From positions 1-64,000 of the forward strand of contig JAQVCR010000003.1 in NCBI GenBank assembly GCA_028689665.1: a stretch of DNA of 64,000 nt, given 5' to 3'. The notes under the pieces were generated by a model. It searched no databases. It was not told where the DNA came from and saw nothing but the letters and a program-made list of their open reading frames with translations. This DNA is from Muribaculaceae bacterium (GTDB lineage: Bacteria; Bacteroidota; Bacteroidia; Bacteroidales; Muribaculaceae). Both the position numbers and the translations under genes were made by a program. Positions 36,336 to 45,140 of this stretch are shown here, piece after piece. The stretch's first letter is position 1, and every line of letters starts with the position of its first letter.

Positions 36336-36383
36336 GTTCTGTATTTTGAACTCTATTTTAATGCTTCATTGTAATTTTAAATT

Positions 36384-37313
36384 ATGGAAAATAGCAGTTT
36401 AGTTTCTATTAATGCATTGACAAAAGATGAAATTGTAAGTCTTTTAGAAGATGCTAAGTATTTTGAAGAGCATCCTAATCATCGGTTTCTTGCAGGTAAG
36501 GTGGTTGCTACTTTGTTCTTTGAGCCATCTACTCGTACTCGTTTAAGTTTTGAAACGGCTGTAAACCGTTTAGGCGGACGAGTTATAGGGTTCTCCGATG
36601 CTAGTACTACAAGCTCTTCAAAGGGCGAATCGCTGAAAGATACTATAAAGATGGTGAGTAACTATGTCGATTTGATAATTATGAGGCATCATTTAGAGGG
36701 CGCGGCTTGTTATGCGGCCGAAGTGTCTCCTGTGCCGATTATTAATGCCGGAGATGGAGCAAATCAGCACCCGTCGCAGACGTTGCTTGATTTATATTCA
36801 ATCTATAAGACACAAGGACGCCTGAATAATTTGAATATAACATTAGTGGGCGATTTAAAATATGGCAGGACAGTACATTCTCTAATTATGGCAATGTGGC
36901 ATTTTAATCCTACTTTCAATTTCGTGGCAAGTGAAGAATTGAAAATGCCTAATGAATACAAAGAATTTTGTGAGGAGCATGGTATAAAATATAATGAAGT
37001 AACAGATTTCTCGGAAGATGTAATAAACAATACCGATATTATTTATATGACTAGGGTACAACGTGAACGTTTTACCGACTTAATGGAATATGAACGTGTT
37101 AAGAATCTTTACACTCTGCACAACGCAATGTTAGAAAACAGTAGAGAGAATCTGCGCATTCTGCATCCACTTCCACGTGTAAATGAAATATCTTATGATG
37201 TCGACGAAAATCCTAAAGCATACTATTTCAATCAAGCAAAAAATGGATTATTTGCTCGCCAAGCAATTATATGTAAAGTATTGGGCATAAAGATTAATAA
37301 GGAGGCAAAATAA
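36384..37313 (+). CDS. pyrB: Aspartate carbamoyltransferase catalytic subunit
   Basis: Joins carbamoyl phosphate and aspartate, the first committed step of pyrimidine synthesis. 309 residues. The carbamoyl-phosphate site [35 protein letters not shown], and the aspartate site [10 protein letters not shown] are intact. pyrI overlaps its stop codon by 1 nt, so catalytic and regulatory chains are made together. The leader ORF and terminator upstream suggest control by attenuation. Confidence 0.97.
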   Translation: MENSSLVSINALTKDEIVSLLEDAKYFEEHPNHRFLAGKVVATLFFEPSTRTRLSFETAVNRLGGRVIGFSDASTTSSSKGESLKDTIKMVSNYVDLIIMRHHLEGAACYAAEVSPVPIINAGDGANQHPSQTLLDLYSIYKTQGRLNNLNITLVGDLKYGRTVHSLIMAMWHFNPTFNFVASEELKMPNEYKEFCEEHGIKYNEVTDFSEDVINNTDIIYMTRVQRERFTDLMEYERVKNLYTLHNAMLENSRENLRILHPLPRVNEISYDVDENPKAYYFNQAKNGLFARQAIICKVLGIKINKEAK

Positions 37314-37774
37314 TGGGAGAATCAAAGAAAGAATTAGCAGTAGCTGCATTAGAAAATGGAACTGTGATTGATCATATTCCACCATCAGCACTATTTAAAG
37401 TTGTAAATATATTGGGCATTACTAAGCTAGATAATGGTATCACAATAGGTAATAATCTTGACAGTAGGAGATATGGCAAAAAAGGAATAATAAAAGTTGC
37501 CGATTTGTTTTTCCCCGAAGATACTCTAAATAGAATAGCTCTTATTGCGCCTAATGCAAAAATTAATGTAATTCGTGATTTTAAAATCGTTAATAAGCAC
37601 ACGGTTTCGTTGCCCGACGATATAATTGATATTGTGAAATGCAATAATCCTAAATGTATAACCAATAATGAGCCGATGAAAACTCACTTTGAAGTTATTG
37701 ATAAAGAGAATGTTACTATAAAGTGCCATTATTGTGAACGTACTACTAACAAAGATGATATTGTAATTAAATAA
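37313..37774 (+). CDS. pyrI: Aspartate carbamoyltransferase regulatory subunit
   Basis: 153 residues. The N-terminal allosteric nucleotide-binding domain (NGTVIDHIPPSALFKVVNILG) is followed by a C-terminal zinc domain with CNNPKC and CHYC, the four Cys ligands that hold it to PyrB. It binds ATP/CTP to tune the enzyme. The start overlaps the pyrB stop (TAATG). The flavin reductase gene starts 6 nt after. Confidence 0.96.
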   Translation: MGESKKELAVAALENGTVIDHIPPSALFKVVNILGITKLDNGITIGNNLDSRRYGKKGIIKVADLFFPEDTLNRIALIAPNAKINVIRDFKIVNKHTVSLPDDIIDIVKCNNPKCITNNEPMKTHFEVIDKENVTIKCHYCERTTNKDDIVIK

Positions 37775-37780
37775 AGCGAT

Positions 37781-38353
37781 ATGAAACAAAATTGGAAGCC
37801 GGGAACTATGATTTATCCGCTGCCTGCAGTAATGGTTAGTTGTGGATCTAACGAAGATGAATATAATGTATTGACTGTAAGTTGGACTGGTACAATATGC
37901 ACCAATCCTGCAATGTGCTATATATCGGTGCGCCCCGAGCGTCATAGCTATGATATAATTAAGCGTAACATGGAATTTACGATAAATCTTACTACCGAAG
38001 ATTTAGCACGTGCTACCGATTGGAGTGGTGTAAAGTCGGGAAAAGATTTTAATAAATTCAAAGAGCTCAATTTAACTCCAATATCGGGCGTGAAAGTAAA
38101 ATCTCCATATATCGAAGAATCGCCATTGTCGATAGAATGCAAGGTGAAAGAAATAATCCCATTAGGCTCGCATCACATGTTTATCGCCGATGTAGTAAAT
38201 GTGATTGCCGATGAACGCTATATCGATGCTGTATCGCAAGCATTTGATTTAGAGAAAGCTCGCTTGATTGTCTACTCGCATGGACAATATTATAAAATTG
38301 GTGAGCGTATTGGACGTTTTGGCTGGACTGTGCAAAAAAATAAAAATAAGTAA
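37781..38353 (+). CDS. Flavin reductase family protein (FMN-binding split barrel, flavoredoxin-like)
   Basis: 190 residues, single domain. Features include the start PLPAVMVSCGSNEDEYNVLTVSWTGTICTNP, ISVRPERHSYDIIKRN and EFTINLTTEDLARATDWSGVKSGKD, matching the flavin reductase-like/flavoredoxin family that binds FMN. Physiological partner unknown. The gene lies between pyrI (6 nt) and glyA (30 nt), an order known from other Bacteroidales. Confidence 0.88.
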   Translation: MKQNWKPGTMIYPLPAVMVSCGSNEDEYNVLTVSWTGTICTNPAMCYISVRPERHSYDIIKRNMEFTINLTTEDLARATDWSGVKSGKDFNKFKELNLTPISGVKVKSPYIEESPLSIECKVKEIIPLGSHHMFIADVVNVIADERYIDAVSQAFDLEKARLIVYSHGQYYKIGERIGRFGWTVQKNKNK

Positions 38354-38383
38354 TATAATATACATATAACCAACAAAGAAATT

Positions 38384-39664
38384 ATGCAGAAAGAGAATTT
38401 AATTTTCGACATCATTGAGCGTGAACATCAACGCCAAAAGAAAGGCATCGAATTAATTGCTTCGGAGAATTTTGTAAGCGATGAGGTGATGCGTGCAATG
38501 GGATCGTGTATGACTAATAAGTATGCCGAAGGTTATCCGGGACACCGCTATTATGGTGGTTGCGAAGTGGTCGATGAGGCTGAAAATATTGCTATTGACC
38601 GCTTGAAGCAACTATTCGGGGCAAAGTGGGCTAATGTTCAACCTCATTCGGGCGCACAAGCTAATATGGCTGTATTTATGGCTGTATTAAAACCGGGTGA
38701 TAAATTTATGGGATTGAATTTATCTCATGGTGGTCATTTATCTCATGGTTCGCCTGTTAACTTCTCAGGAATTGTGTTTAATCCAATTGAGTATAACGTT
38801 ACAGCAGATACTAACCTTGTAGATTACGATCAGCTTGAGGAAGTCGCTCGTCGTGAACGTCCTAAATTGATTGTGGGTGGTGCTAGCGCATATTCTCGTG
38901 AATGGGATTATGCTCGCATTCGTAAAATTGCCGATGAAGTAGGTGCTATATTTATGTTCGACATGGCTCACCCTGCTGGACTAATTGCCGCAGGACTTCT
39001 TGATAATCCCGTTAAATATGCTCATATCGTTACAAGTACGACACATAAAACTCTTCGCGGACCTCGTGGTGGGGTGATTATGATGGGAGAGGATTTTGAA
39101 AATCCATTCGGAAAGAAAACTTTAAAAGGGGAGATACGTAAAATGTCGTCGTTGCTTGATTCTGCAGTATTCCCCGGAGTACAAGGTGGCCCGTTGGAAC
39201 ACGTAATTGCGGCTAAAGCTGTTGCTTTCGGCGAAGCATTACAACCAGAATTTAAAACATATCAACAACAAGTAGTAAAAAATGCAAAAGCAATGGCCGA
39301 TGCACTAATTGCAAAAGGGTATAAAATCGTGTCGGGTGGTACTGATAACCATTGCATTCTACTTGACTTACGCACTAAATTTCCAGAATTAACCGGTAAG
39401 GTTGCCGAAAGGGTGCTTGTTGCAAGTGATATCACTGCAAATAAGAATATGGTTCCATTTGATAGCCGTTCTCCATTCTTGACATCTGGTATTCGTCTTG
39501 GAACACCGGCAATTACAACTCGAGGTGCAAAAGAACCATTGATGGGCGAAATCGTAGAAATGATCGATACAGTTCTATCTAATGTTGATAACGAAGCTGT
39601 TATTAAATCGGTAAAAGAAAAAGTAAATCAGACAATGAATGAATATCCAATGTTTGCTTATTAA
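38384..39664 (+). CDS. glyA: Serine hydroxymethyltransferase
   Basis: PLP enzyme that interconverts serine and glycine and makes 5,10-methylene-tetrahydrofolate. 426 residues. Start [34 protein letters not shown] and the PLP lysine K222 in [13 protein letters not shown]. It is the last gene of the pyrB cluster; a shared terminator hairpin lies 28 nt downstream, between it and the convergent nth gene. Confidence 0.97.
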   Translation: MQKENLIFDIIEREHQRQKKGIELIASENFVSDEVMRAMGSCMTNKYAEGYPGHRYYGGCEVVDEAENIAIDRLKQLFGAKWANVQPHSGAQANMAVFMAVLKPGDKFMGLNLSHGGHLSHGSPVNFSGIVFNPIEYNVTADTNLVDYDQLEEVARRERPKLIVGGASAYSREWDYARIRKIADEVGAIFMFDMAHPAGLIAAGLLDNPVKYAHIVTSTTHKTLRGPRGGVIMMGEDFENPFGKKTLKGEIRKMSSLLDSAVFPGVQGGPLEHVIAAKAVAFGEALQPEFKTYQQQVVKNAKAMADALIAKGYKIVSGGTDNHCILLDLRTKFPELTGKVAERVLVASDITANKNMVPFDSRSPFLTSGIRLGTPAITTRGAKEPLMGEIVEMIDTVLSNVDNEAVIKSVKEKVNQTMNEYPMFAY

Positions 39665-39691
39665 GATATTGAATAGACAATAATAATTTTT

Positions 39692-39722
39692 AAAGGAGTG
39701 TACATTGTGTATGCTCCTTTAT
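39692..39722 (+). terminator. Terminator between glyA and nth
   Basis: Thirteen-bp stem AAAGGAGTGTACA / TGTATGCTCCTTT with two G-T pairs and a 3-base loop, then ATTGTTT. It lies between convergent genes and may act in both directions. Confidence 0.7.
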
Positions 39723-40360
39723 TGTTTGTTGGTGCTATAAAATTGACAGAAATCCCGTATCCCACACTCTAGACAGTTTGGCTTACGAGCCGTACAAACA
39801 TATCTACCATGAAGTATCAACCAGTGATGGGCTGTGCCGATTAGCTCTTTTGGAATATACTTGATAAGAGTCTTCTCGGTAACAAGTGGATTAGGCGAAT
39901 TCTTAGTCAGCCCAATGCGATTAGACACACGAAATACGTGAGTATCGACAGCCATTGTGGCTTGATTATAAACCACCGACAGTATCACATTAGCAGTCTT
40001 TCTACCTACTCCGGGTATTTTAATTAGCTCATCAAGACTAGAAGGAACTTCGCCATTATATTTATCTACAAGCATATTTGCCATCCCTAGCAACGACTTC
40101 GACTTGTTATTTGGAAAAGTAACACTTCTGATATATTTAAAAATTTCCTCAGCCGAGCTTTTTGCCAAGTCGTATGGCGTAGGAAATGCTTCAAACAATG
40201 CAGGGGTAACCATATTGATACGCTTATCGGTGCATTGTGCCGATAATATTACTGCAATAAGTAATTGATATGGATTTTGATAGTGTAATTCTGTTTCCGG
40301 CGATGGCATATTAATCTTAAACCATTCAATTATTCCCGTATATCTTTCTTTTATAGTCAT
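39719..40360 (-). CDS. nth: Endonuclease III
   Basis: Base-excision repair glycosylase/AP lyase for oxidised pyrimidines. 213 residues. The helix-hairpin-helix PGVGRKTANVILSV contains the catalytic Lys, and VDTHVFRVSNRIG the catalytic Asp. The C-terminal iron-sulfur loop C-x6-C-x2-C-x5-C (CTARKPNCLECGIRDFC) binds [4Fe-4S]. Third gene of pheS-crcB-nth, starting 2 nt after crcB. Confidence 0.96.
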   Translation of the reverse strand: MTIKERYTGIIEWFKINMPSPETELHYQNPYQLLIAVILSAQCTDKRINMVTPALFEAFPTPYDLAKSSAEEIFKYIRSVTFPNNKSKSLLGMANMLVDKYNGEVPSSLDELIKIPGVGRKTANVILSVVYNQATMAVDTHVFRVSNRIGLTKNSPNPLVTEKTLIKYIPKELIGTAHHWLILHGRYVCTARKPNCLECGIRDFCQFYSTNKQ

Positions 40361-40362
40361 AT

Positions 40363-40752
40363 CTAATTAAATATTTTATTACCTATTAATATACCCATAT
40401 AAGCGAGCACAATCCCTCCTACATTATTCAAAAGTATCGTGATGATAGCAGGTTGTAACCCAAATTCTTTTCCCGTTTCTATTGTTTCCAGAGCAAAAGA
40501 GGAGAACGTAGTGAAACCTCCAAGTAGTCCCACAAAGAGAAAAAGCCGAATAGCAGGGGAAAAGTAGAAATTAGAAGAAAGAGCATATAAAAATCCTATC
40601 AAGAACGAGCCAATAAGGTTAACTGTGATTGTTGATAGTCCTAAAACAGAATGTGTGCCACTATATAATAGCGACACACCATATCTTATCATTGAGCCAA
40701 TAGCGCCTCCAATGGCGACGGCAATAAAATTTATAATTATTGCAGGCATCAA
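40363..40752 (-). CDS. crcB: Fluoride-specific channel CrcB/Fluc
   Basis: 129 residues, four membrane helices. Conserved features: GGAIGSMIRYGVS, TITVNLIGSFLIG and GLLGGFTTFSSFALET (GGxTTFSxF). It exports fluoride as a dual-topology dimer. No fluoride riboswitch was seen in its short upstream gap (9 nt after pheS), so expression probably follows pheS. Confidence 0.94.
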   Translation of the reverse strand: MMPAIIINFIAVAIGGAIGSMIRYGVSLLYSGTHSVLGLSTITVNLIGSFLIGFLYALSSNFYFSPAIRLFLFVGLLGGFTTFSSFALETIETGKEFGLQPAIITILLNNVGGIVLAYMGILIGNKIFN

Positions 40753-40761
40753 ATCGTTATT

Positions 40762-41781
40762 TTAATGAGCTGGCTTAAATTCTTCTAAGAATCTAACATC
40801 ATTCTCCGAGAACATACGAAGGTCTTTTACCTGATATTTTAAATTCGTAATACGTTCGATACCCATACCAAGTGCAAATCCTGAATATTCTTTACTATCT
40901 ATTCCACAAGAATCAAGCACATTAGGATCGACCATACCACAACCAAGTATTTCTACCCAACCGGTGTGTTTACAGAAGTTACAGCCTTTACCTCCACACA
41001 AGTTGCACGAAATATCCATTTCTGCCGATGGCTCGGTGAATGGGAAATATGAAGGACGTAAGCGAATCTTTGTATCTTGACCAAACAATTCGCGAGCAAA
41101 ATATAATAGAGTTTGTTTAAGGTCGGCAAAAGAAACATTTTTATCAACATAAAGTGCTTCTAATTGATGGAAAAAGCAATGCGCACGATATGAAATAGCT
41201 TCATTTCGATATACACGTCCCGGACAGATTATACGAATCGGTGGTTGAGTGCATTCCATAACACGACTTTGTACCGATGATGTGTGAGTGCGAAGTAGTA
41301 TGTCAGGATTACTCTGAATGAAAAATGTATCTTGCATATCACGAGCTGGGTGGTCTTCGGCAAAATTAAGCGAAGAGAACACATGCCAATCGTCTTCTAC
41401 TTCAGGACCTTCGGCGATAGTAAATCCTAAACGAGAGAATATTTCAACAATTTCATTCTTAACAAGTGAAAGTGGGTGTCTAGTCCCAACAGAATAAGGA
41501 GCTGCGCTACGAGTTAGGTCGATAGCATTAGCATCATCATTTTTATCCTCAAAAATTTCTTTTAGAGAATTGATTTTTTCAGTAGCAAGATTTTTCAGCT
41601 CATTTAGTTTTTGCCCAATTTCTTTCTTTTGCTCATTAGGAACATTTCTGAAATCGTTAAATAGAGATGTAATCTCACCTTTTTTACTAAGATATTTAAT
41701 TCTAAGAGCTTCTAATGCATCAGCATTTGCCGCTTGTAAAGAAGATATCTGCTCTTTAAGATTATTAATTTTTTCTAACAT
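40762..41781 (-). CDS. pheS: Phenylalanine-tRNA ligase alpha subunit
   Basis: 339 residues. An N-terminal coiled-coil that binds tRNA (about 1-85) precedes the class II catalytic core, with TRHPLSLVKNEI, the motif 2 region YRNEAISYRAHCFFHQLE and motif 3 GFALGMGIERI. pheT is not in this window. First gene of pheS-crcB-nth, divergent from tilS. Confidence 0.96.
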   Translation of the reverse strand: MLEKINNLKEQISSLQAANADALEALRIKYLSKKGEITSLFNDFRNVPNEQKKEIGQKLNELKNLATEKINSLKEIFEDKNDDANAIDLTRSAAPYSVGTRHPLSLVKNEIVEIFSRLGFTIAEGPEVEDDWHVFSSLNFAEDHPARDMQDTFFIQSNPDILLRTHTSSVQSRVMECTQPPIRIICPGRVYRNEAISYRAHCFFHQLEALYVDKNVSFADLKQTLLYFARELFGQDTKIRLRPSYFPFTEPSAEMDISCNLCGGKGCNFCKHTGWVEILGCGMVDPNVLDSCGIDSKEYSGFALGMGIERITNLKYQVKDLRMFSENDVRFLEEFKPAH

Positions 41782-41807
41782 TTCAATCGTGTGTAAAATT
41801 ACGCTTG

Positions 41808-41815
41808 CAAATGTA
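41808..41815 (-). promoter_or_regulatory. -7 box of pheS
   Basis: TACATTTG on the minus strand, 27 nt before the pheS ATG. No clear TTTG upstream. It lies 21 nt from the divergent tilS box, so the two promoters overlap. Confidence 0.5.
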
Positions 41816-41836
41816 CGAAAAAAAGTAAATAGTTAC

Positions 41837-41844
41837 TATTTTTG
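41837..41844 (+). promoter_or_regulatory. -7 box of tilS, implying a leaderless mRNA
   Basis: TATTTTTG ends 4 nt before the tilS ATG (41849), so transcription would start at or within the start codon. The -33 element is weak. Confidence 0.45.
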
Positions 41845-41848
41845 TGCT

Positions 41849-43168
41849 ATGGAAAAATCGCATTTCCTTGAAAAGATAGGAAGTTACATAAATAAGCATC
41901 AATTAATCGACGATAATTGTCGTGTACTGGTTGCTTTGAGTGGAGGTGCCGATTCGGTGGCTTTGCTTATTTCTTTACATTCTCTAGGTTATAAATGTAT
42001 TGCGGCTCATTGCAATTTCCATTTGCGTGGTGAAGATTCTAATCGCGATGAGCAATTTGTAAGAGAGCTGACACGAAAATTCAAAATTCAGGTAACAACA
42101 ATTGATTTTGATGTCCCTGCTTATGCCAAATCGAAACACCTATCAATTGAAATGGCTTGCAGAGAATTGCGCTATGATTGGTTTGAAAACATAAGATTAA
42201 AATATAATTGCGATGCTATTGCAGTAGGACATCATAAAGATGATAATATAGAAACATTCTTTTTAAACATCCTTCGTGGCAGCGGAATTAAAGGACTGGC
42301 GGCAATAAAACCTATAAATGGAAAAATCGTTCGCCCAATGCTCGATGTTACAAGAATAGAAATAGAACAATTCCTCAAATCGTTAGAACAAAGCTATGTA
42401 ACCGACATTACAAACTTTGAAACAGATTATAAAAGAAACAAAATAAGAAATATATTATTGCCACAGATATCTGATATGTTCCCAAATTCAGGACTCACGA
42501 GAACTTTAGATAATATAACATCGTGCAACGATTTCTATCAAGGCGCAATAAAACGTGCTAAAGATGAAGTGATCAAGCAAAACACAAGCATCGTTGTGAT
42601 AGATACAAACCGTTTATTAAAAATTGAAGGCTATCAATCACTACTATTTGAGATTATAAACCAATACAATTTTAATTCCACTCAATGTGAAGAAATTATC
42701 TCCACATTGCACAACACCGGCAGCATTTATTTATCACCATCGCATCGCTTGATAATTAATAGAGATACAATAGAAATATCAAAGTCGGCAATCGACGAAA
42801 AGCAAGAATATAAATTCTATCTAAATAATTTACCCGATACTCTGCCAATAAAATTAGATATAGAAATTAAAGACATAGTTTTAAAATATGAAAACGACAA
42901 AAGAATCGCTTATTTTAATATGTCAATTTTATCAAAAGAAATAACATTAAGGCATTGGAGAGCAGGAGATAGAATGATACCATTTGGAATGAAAGGAAGC
43001 AAAAAATTAAGCGACATATTCACCGACAACAAATTGTCAATCTTTGATAAAGAAAATATATGGGTACTTGAATGCGCTAATGAGATAATTTGGATACCGG
43101 GGCTAAAACATTCTGCATCATTTAAATGCAAAGAAAATAGCGAAATAGTTGTGCTTAGAATGATATAG
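41849..43168 (+). CDS. tilS: tRNA(Ile)-lysidine synthase
   Basis: Converts C34 of the CAU-anticodon tRNA-Ile to lysidine so it reads AUA. 439 residues from ATG 41849. A longer reading from 41570 would run antisense through pheS and its promoter and is rejected. The P-loop SGGADS (LVALSGGADSVALL), CNFHLRGEDSNRDEQFV, GHHKDDNIETFFLNILRGSGI and the C-terminal TilS domain (RHWRAGDRMIPFGMKGSKKLSD) are present. Confidence 0.95.
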   Translation: MEKSHFLEKIGSYINKHQLIDDNCRVLVALSGGADSVALLISLHSLGYKCIAAHCNFHLRGEDSNRDEQFVRELTRKFKIQVTTIDFDVPAYAKSKHLSIEMACRELRYDWFENIRLKYNCDAIAVGHHKDDNIETFFLNILRGSGIKGLAAIKPINGKIVRPMLDVTRIEIEQFLKSLEQSYVTDITNFETDYKRNKIRNILLPQISDMFPNSGLTRTLDNITSCNDFYQGAIKRAKDEVIKQNTSIVVIDTNRLLKIEGYQSLLFEIINQYNFNSTQCEEIISTLHNTGSIYLSPSHRLIINRDTIEISKSAIDEKQEYKFYLNNLPDTLPIKLDIEIKDIVLKYENDKRIAYFNMSILSKEITLRHWRAGDRMIPFGMKGSKKLSDIFTDNKLSIFDKENIWVLECANEIIWIPGLKHSASFKCKENSEIVVLRMI

Positions 43169-43226
43169 CAGATACAGAAACTTTAAGCAAAGAGTCGCTA
43201 ACAGAAATAAAAATTTTATGAAAATC

Positions 43227-43257
43227 TTTGCAAATTAAATATTAATATCTATCTTTG
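43227..43257 (+). promoter_or_regulatory. Consensus promoter of tRNA-Arg
   Basis: TTTG (43227-43230), a 19-base spacer and TATCTTTG (43250-43257), an exact consensus, 12 nt before the tRNA. Confidence 0.85.
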
Positions 43258-43269
43258 CACTCACAAAAC

Positions 43270-43346
43270 GGCTCCGTGGCTCAACTGAATAGAGCATCTG
43301 ACTACGGATCAGAAGGTTACAGGTTTGAATCCTGTCGGAGTCACCA
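43270..43346 (+). tRNA. tRNA-Arg (anticodon ACG)
   Basis: 77 nt with encoded CCA. Acceptor stem GGCTCCG / CGGAGTC, D arm GCTC...GAGC, anticodon stem TCTGA/TCAGA with loop CTACGGA (anticodon ACG at 43304-43306), T arm ACAGG/CCTGT with loop TTTGAAT. A34 is normally deaminated to inosine, reading CGU/CGC/CGA. It has its own consensus promoter and terminator. Confidence 0.97.
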
Positions 43347-43384
43347 AGAGATTTTCATATAATTATGGAGGTCTCTTTTTTATT
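43346..43384 (+). terminator. Terminator of tRNA-Arg
   Basis: Fourteen-bp hairpin with three G-T pairs (AAGAGATTTTCATA / TATGGAGGTCTCTT, loop TAAT) followed by six T. Confidence 0.8.
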
Positions 43385-43464
43385 ATGCATTACGCACACT
43401 AATAAGGTATATTTTTACGTTCATATATTAAATTGATTAATAAGTTTTTATTCGATAACAAGAT

Positions 43465-44619
43465 TTGAAAGAAGTAACTGTAATAATAGTAAATTATCGT
43501 GTGAAATATTTTCTCACACAGACTCTTTATTCTGTATCCGAAGCATTACGAGATACTTCTCACGAAATTTTTGTAATTGATAATAATTCACAAGATGATT
43601 CGATAGACTATGTATCTCAACATTTTCCAGATATTAATTATATTCTAAATAAAGAAAATGTTGGTTTTGCTAGAGCAAATAATCAAGCTATTGAAAAAGC
43701 CGATTCTAAGTTTACATTAATATTAAATCCCGACACTATAATAACTCGACATGCTATAACTGCGGCGATAAGTTTAATGAATAGTGATGACAAATGTGGA
43801 GGAATAGGCACTAAGATGATAGATGGAAATGGTGCTTTTCTTCCTGAGTCGAAACGTTCATTCCCCACGCCATGGGTATCATTTTGTAAAATTTTTGGGC
43901 TGTCGAAGTTGTTTCCTTATTCTCCAATATTTGCTCGCTATCATGTAAGATATTTGTCGGATAAAGAAATCAATAAGGTAGATATATTGGCTGGTGCGTA
44001 TATGTTTATACGTACATCTCTGCTAAAAGACGTTCATGGATTTGATGAGTCCTTTTTTATGTATGGCGAAGATATTGATTTATCATACAGAATAACCGAA
44101 AAAGGATATTCAAATTATTATTTGCCTCAAGCAATAATTCACTATAAAGGGGAAAGCACGAAAAAGGATTCATATAAATATGTCAAGGTATTCTATGAAG
44201 CGATGTTAATCTTTTTCAAGAAGCATTATCCGCATTATAGCTCTCCTTATTATTTATTTATAAAAGTCGGAATATTTGCCAGGGCATTTGCATCGTTGAT
44301 TAAGCGAGCCATTTATGCTTTTTTGCCAAAGCATAAAGATGCTGATAATAGCAAATGGCTATTGTCGACTGATGATGCCGAGCCAATAAGAAAAATTTTA
44401 TTATCCGAGAATGTTGAGCAATCAAATATAGCAATATATGAATCTGCACTGTCAAATGTTTTGAACGATAAATTACTAAATATAGTATTAGACAATAGAA
44501 AATATAGCTATGAACAAATTGTAGAGTTTATCCAATTTCATACTGATGCTAACATAAGATTCCATATATACTTCAGTCAATGTAACACAATAATGACCCC
44601 TAAAATGCAAAGCTTATGA
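43465..44619 (+). CDS. Family 2 glycosyltransferase (rhamnosyltransferase-like)
   Basis: 384 residues, GT-A fold: VTVIIVNYRVKYFLTQTL, EIFVIDNNSQDDS, NVGFARANNQAI, LILNPDTII (DxD-like), GAYMFIRTSLLKDVHGFDESFFMYGEDIDLSYRI. A C-terminal extension (about 300-384) follows a positively charged helix. It would transfer a sugar to a cell-envelope glycan; donor and acceptor unknown. The start codon is TTG at 43465: a stop codon lies three codons upstream and the conserved first strand begins at residue 4. It overlaps the next gene by 4 nt (ATGA). Confidence 0.9.
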   Translation: MKEVTVIIVNYRVKYFLTQTLYSVSEALRDTSHEIFVIDNNSQDDSIDYVSQHFPDINYILNKENVGFARANNQAIEKADSKFTLILNPDTIITRHAITAAISLMNSDDKCGGIGTKMIDGNGAFLPESKRSFPTPWVSFCKIFGLSKLFPYSPIFARYHVRYLSDKEINKVDILAGAYMFIRTSLLKDVHGFDESFFMYGEDIDLSYRITEKGYSNYYLPQAIIHYKGESTKKDSYKYVKVFYEAMLIFFKKHYPHYSSPYYLFIKVGIFARAFASLIKRAIYAFLPKHKDADNSKWLLSTDDAEPIRKILLSENVEQSNIAIYESALSNVLNDKLLNIVLDNRKYSYEQIVEFIQFHTDANIRFHIYFSQCNTIMTPKMQSL

Positions 44620-45140
44620 AATCGATATTGCAAGACGATGAAATATGTCTTCGAGCGTTGGAACCTACCGATTTGGATATACTCTATGAGTGGGAAAACG
44701 ATACGTCGTTATGGGATATTGGCAATACGATAGCTCCATATTCGCGGGAGCAGCTTTGGGAGTATTTACAAGGTTATGATGGTGATATTTATAAAAGTCA
44801 TCAGTTAAGATTGATGGTAGTTTTAAAATCGAGTGGAGAGAGTATAGGTACAATCGACTTTTACGACTTCGATCCTTTTAATAGTCGAGCTGCTATAGGT
44901 ATTCTAATTGCTCCACAATATCAAGGAAAAGGCTATGGCAAGCAAGCATTGAGACTGGCTAAAGAATATGCGACCGAGTATGTGGGGCTGCGACAATGTG
45001 TGGCATTAATTCCAATTGAGAATACACATAGCTATAAATTATTTCTGTCCGAAGGATTTAGTGTGTCAGGAATATTTAAAGAGTGGTTAAGAATAGGTCG
45101 TCGATATGTCGATGTGTATATTATGCAAGCATTTAATTAA
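44616..45140 (+). CDS. GNAT-family N-acetyltransferase (RimJ/RimL type)
   Basis: 174 residues. Seen: ICLRALEPTDLDILYEWEND, IGTIDFYDFDPFNSRAAIGILIAPQYQGKGYGKQALRL (acetyl-CoA-binding QGKGYGKQA) and ALIPIENTHSYKLFLSEGF. Substrate unknown; amino-sugar or protein N-terminus both possible. The start overlaps the glycosyltransferase stop by 4 nt, suggesting a shared role in envelope glycan modification, but this is inference. Confidence 0.88.
   Translation: MKSILQDDEICLRALEPTDLDILYEWENDTSLWDIGNTIAPYSREQLWEYLQGYDGDIYKSHQLRLMVVLKSSGESIGTIDFYDFDPFNSRAAIGILIAPQYQGKGYGKQALRLAKEYATEYVGLRQCVALIPIENTHSYKLFLSEGFSVSGIFKEWLRIGRRYVDVYIMQAFN

Noticed and set aside
36180-36383. PyrR-binding attenuator
   Set aside because: No segment resembling the PyrR anti-antiterminator loop was seen; the ORF-stop geometry fits ribosome-coupled control better.
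37526-37945. 139-codon ORF antisense to pyrI and the flavin reductase gene
   Set aside because: It spans two conserved sense genes and resembles nothing.
40363-40762. Fluoride riboswitch for crcB
   Set aside because: crcB begins 9 nt after pheS, and the pheS leader is too short and lacks the riboswitch core.
41570-41848. N-terminal extension of TilS by 93 residues
   Set aside because: It runs antisense through the pheS 5' end and its promoter, and is not TilS-like. The core motif SGGADS fits a start at 41849.
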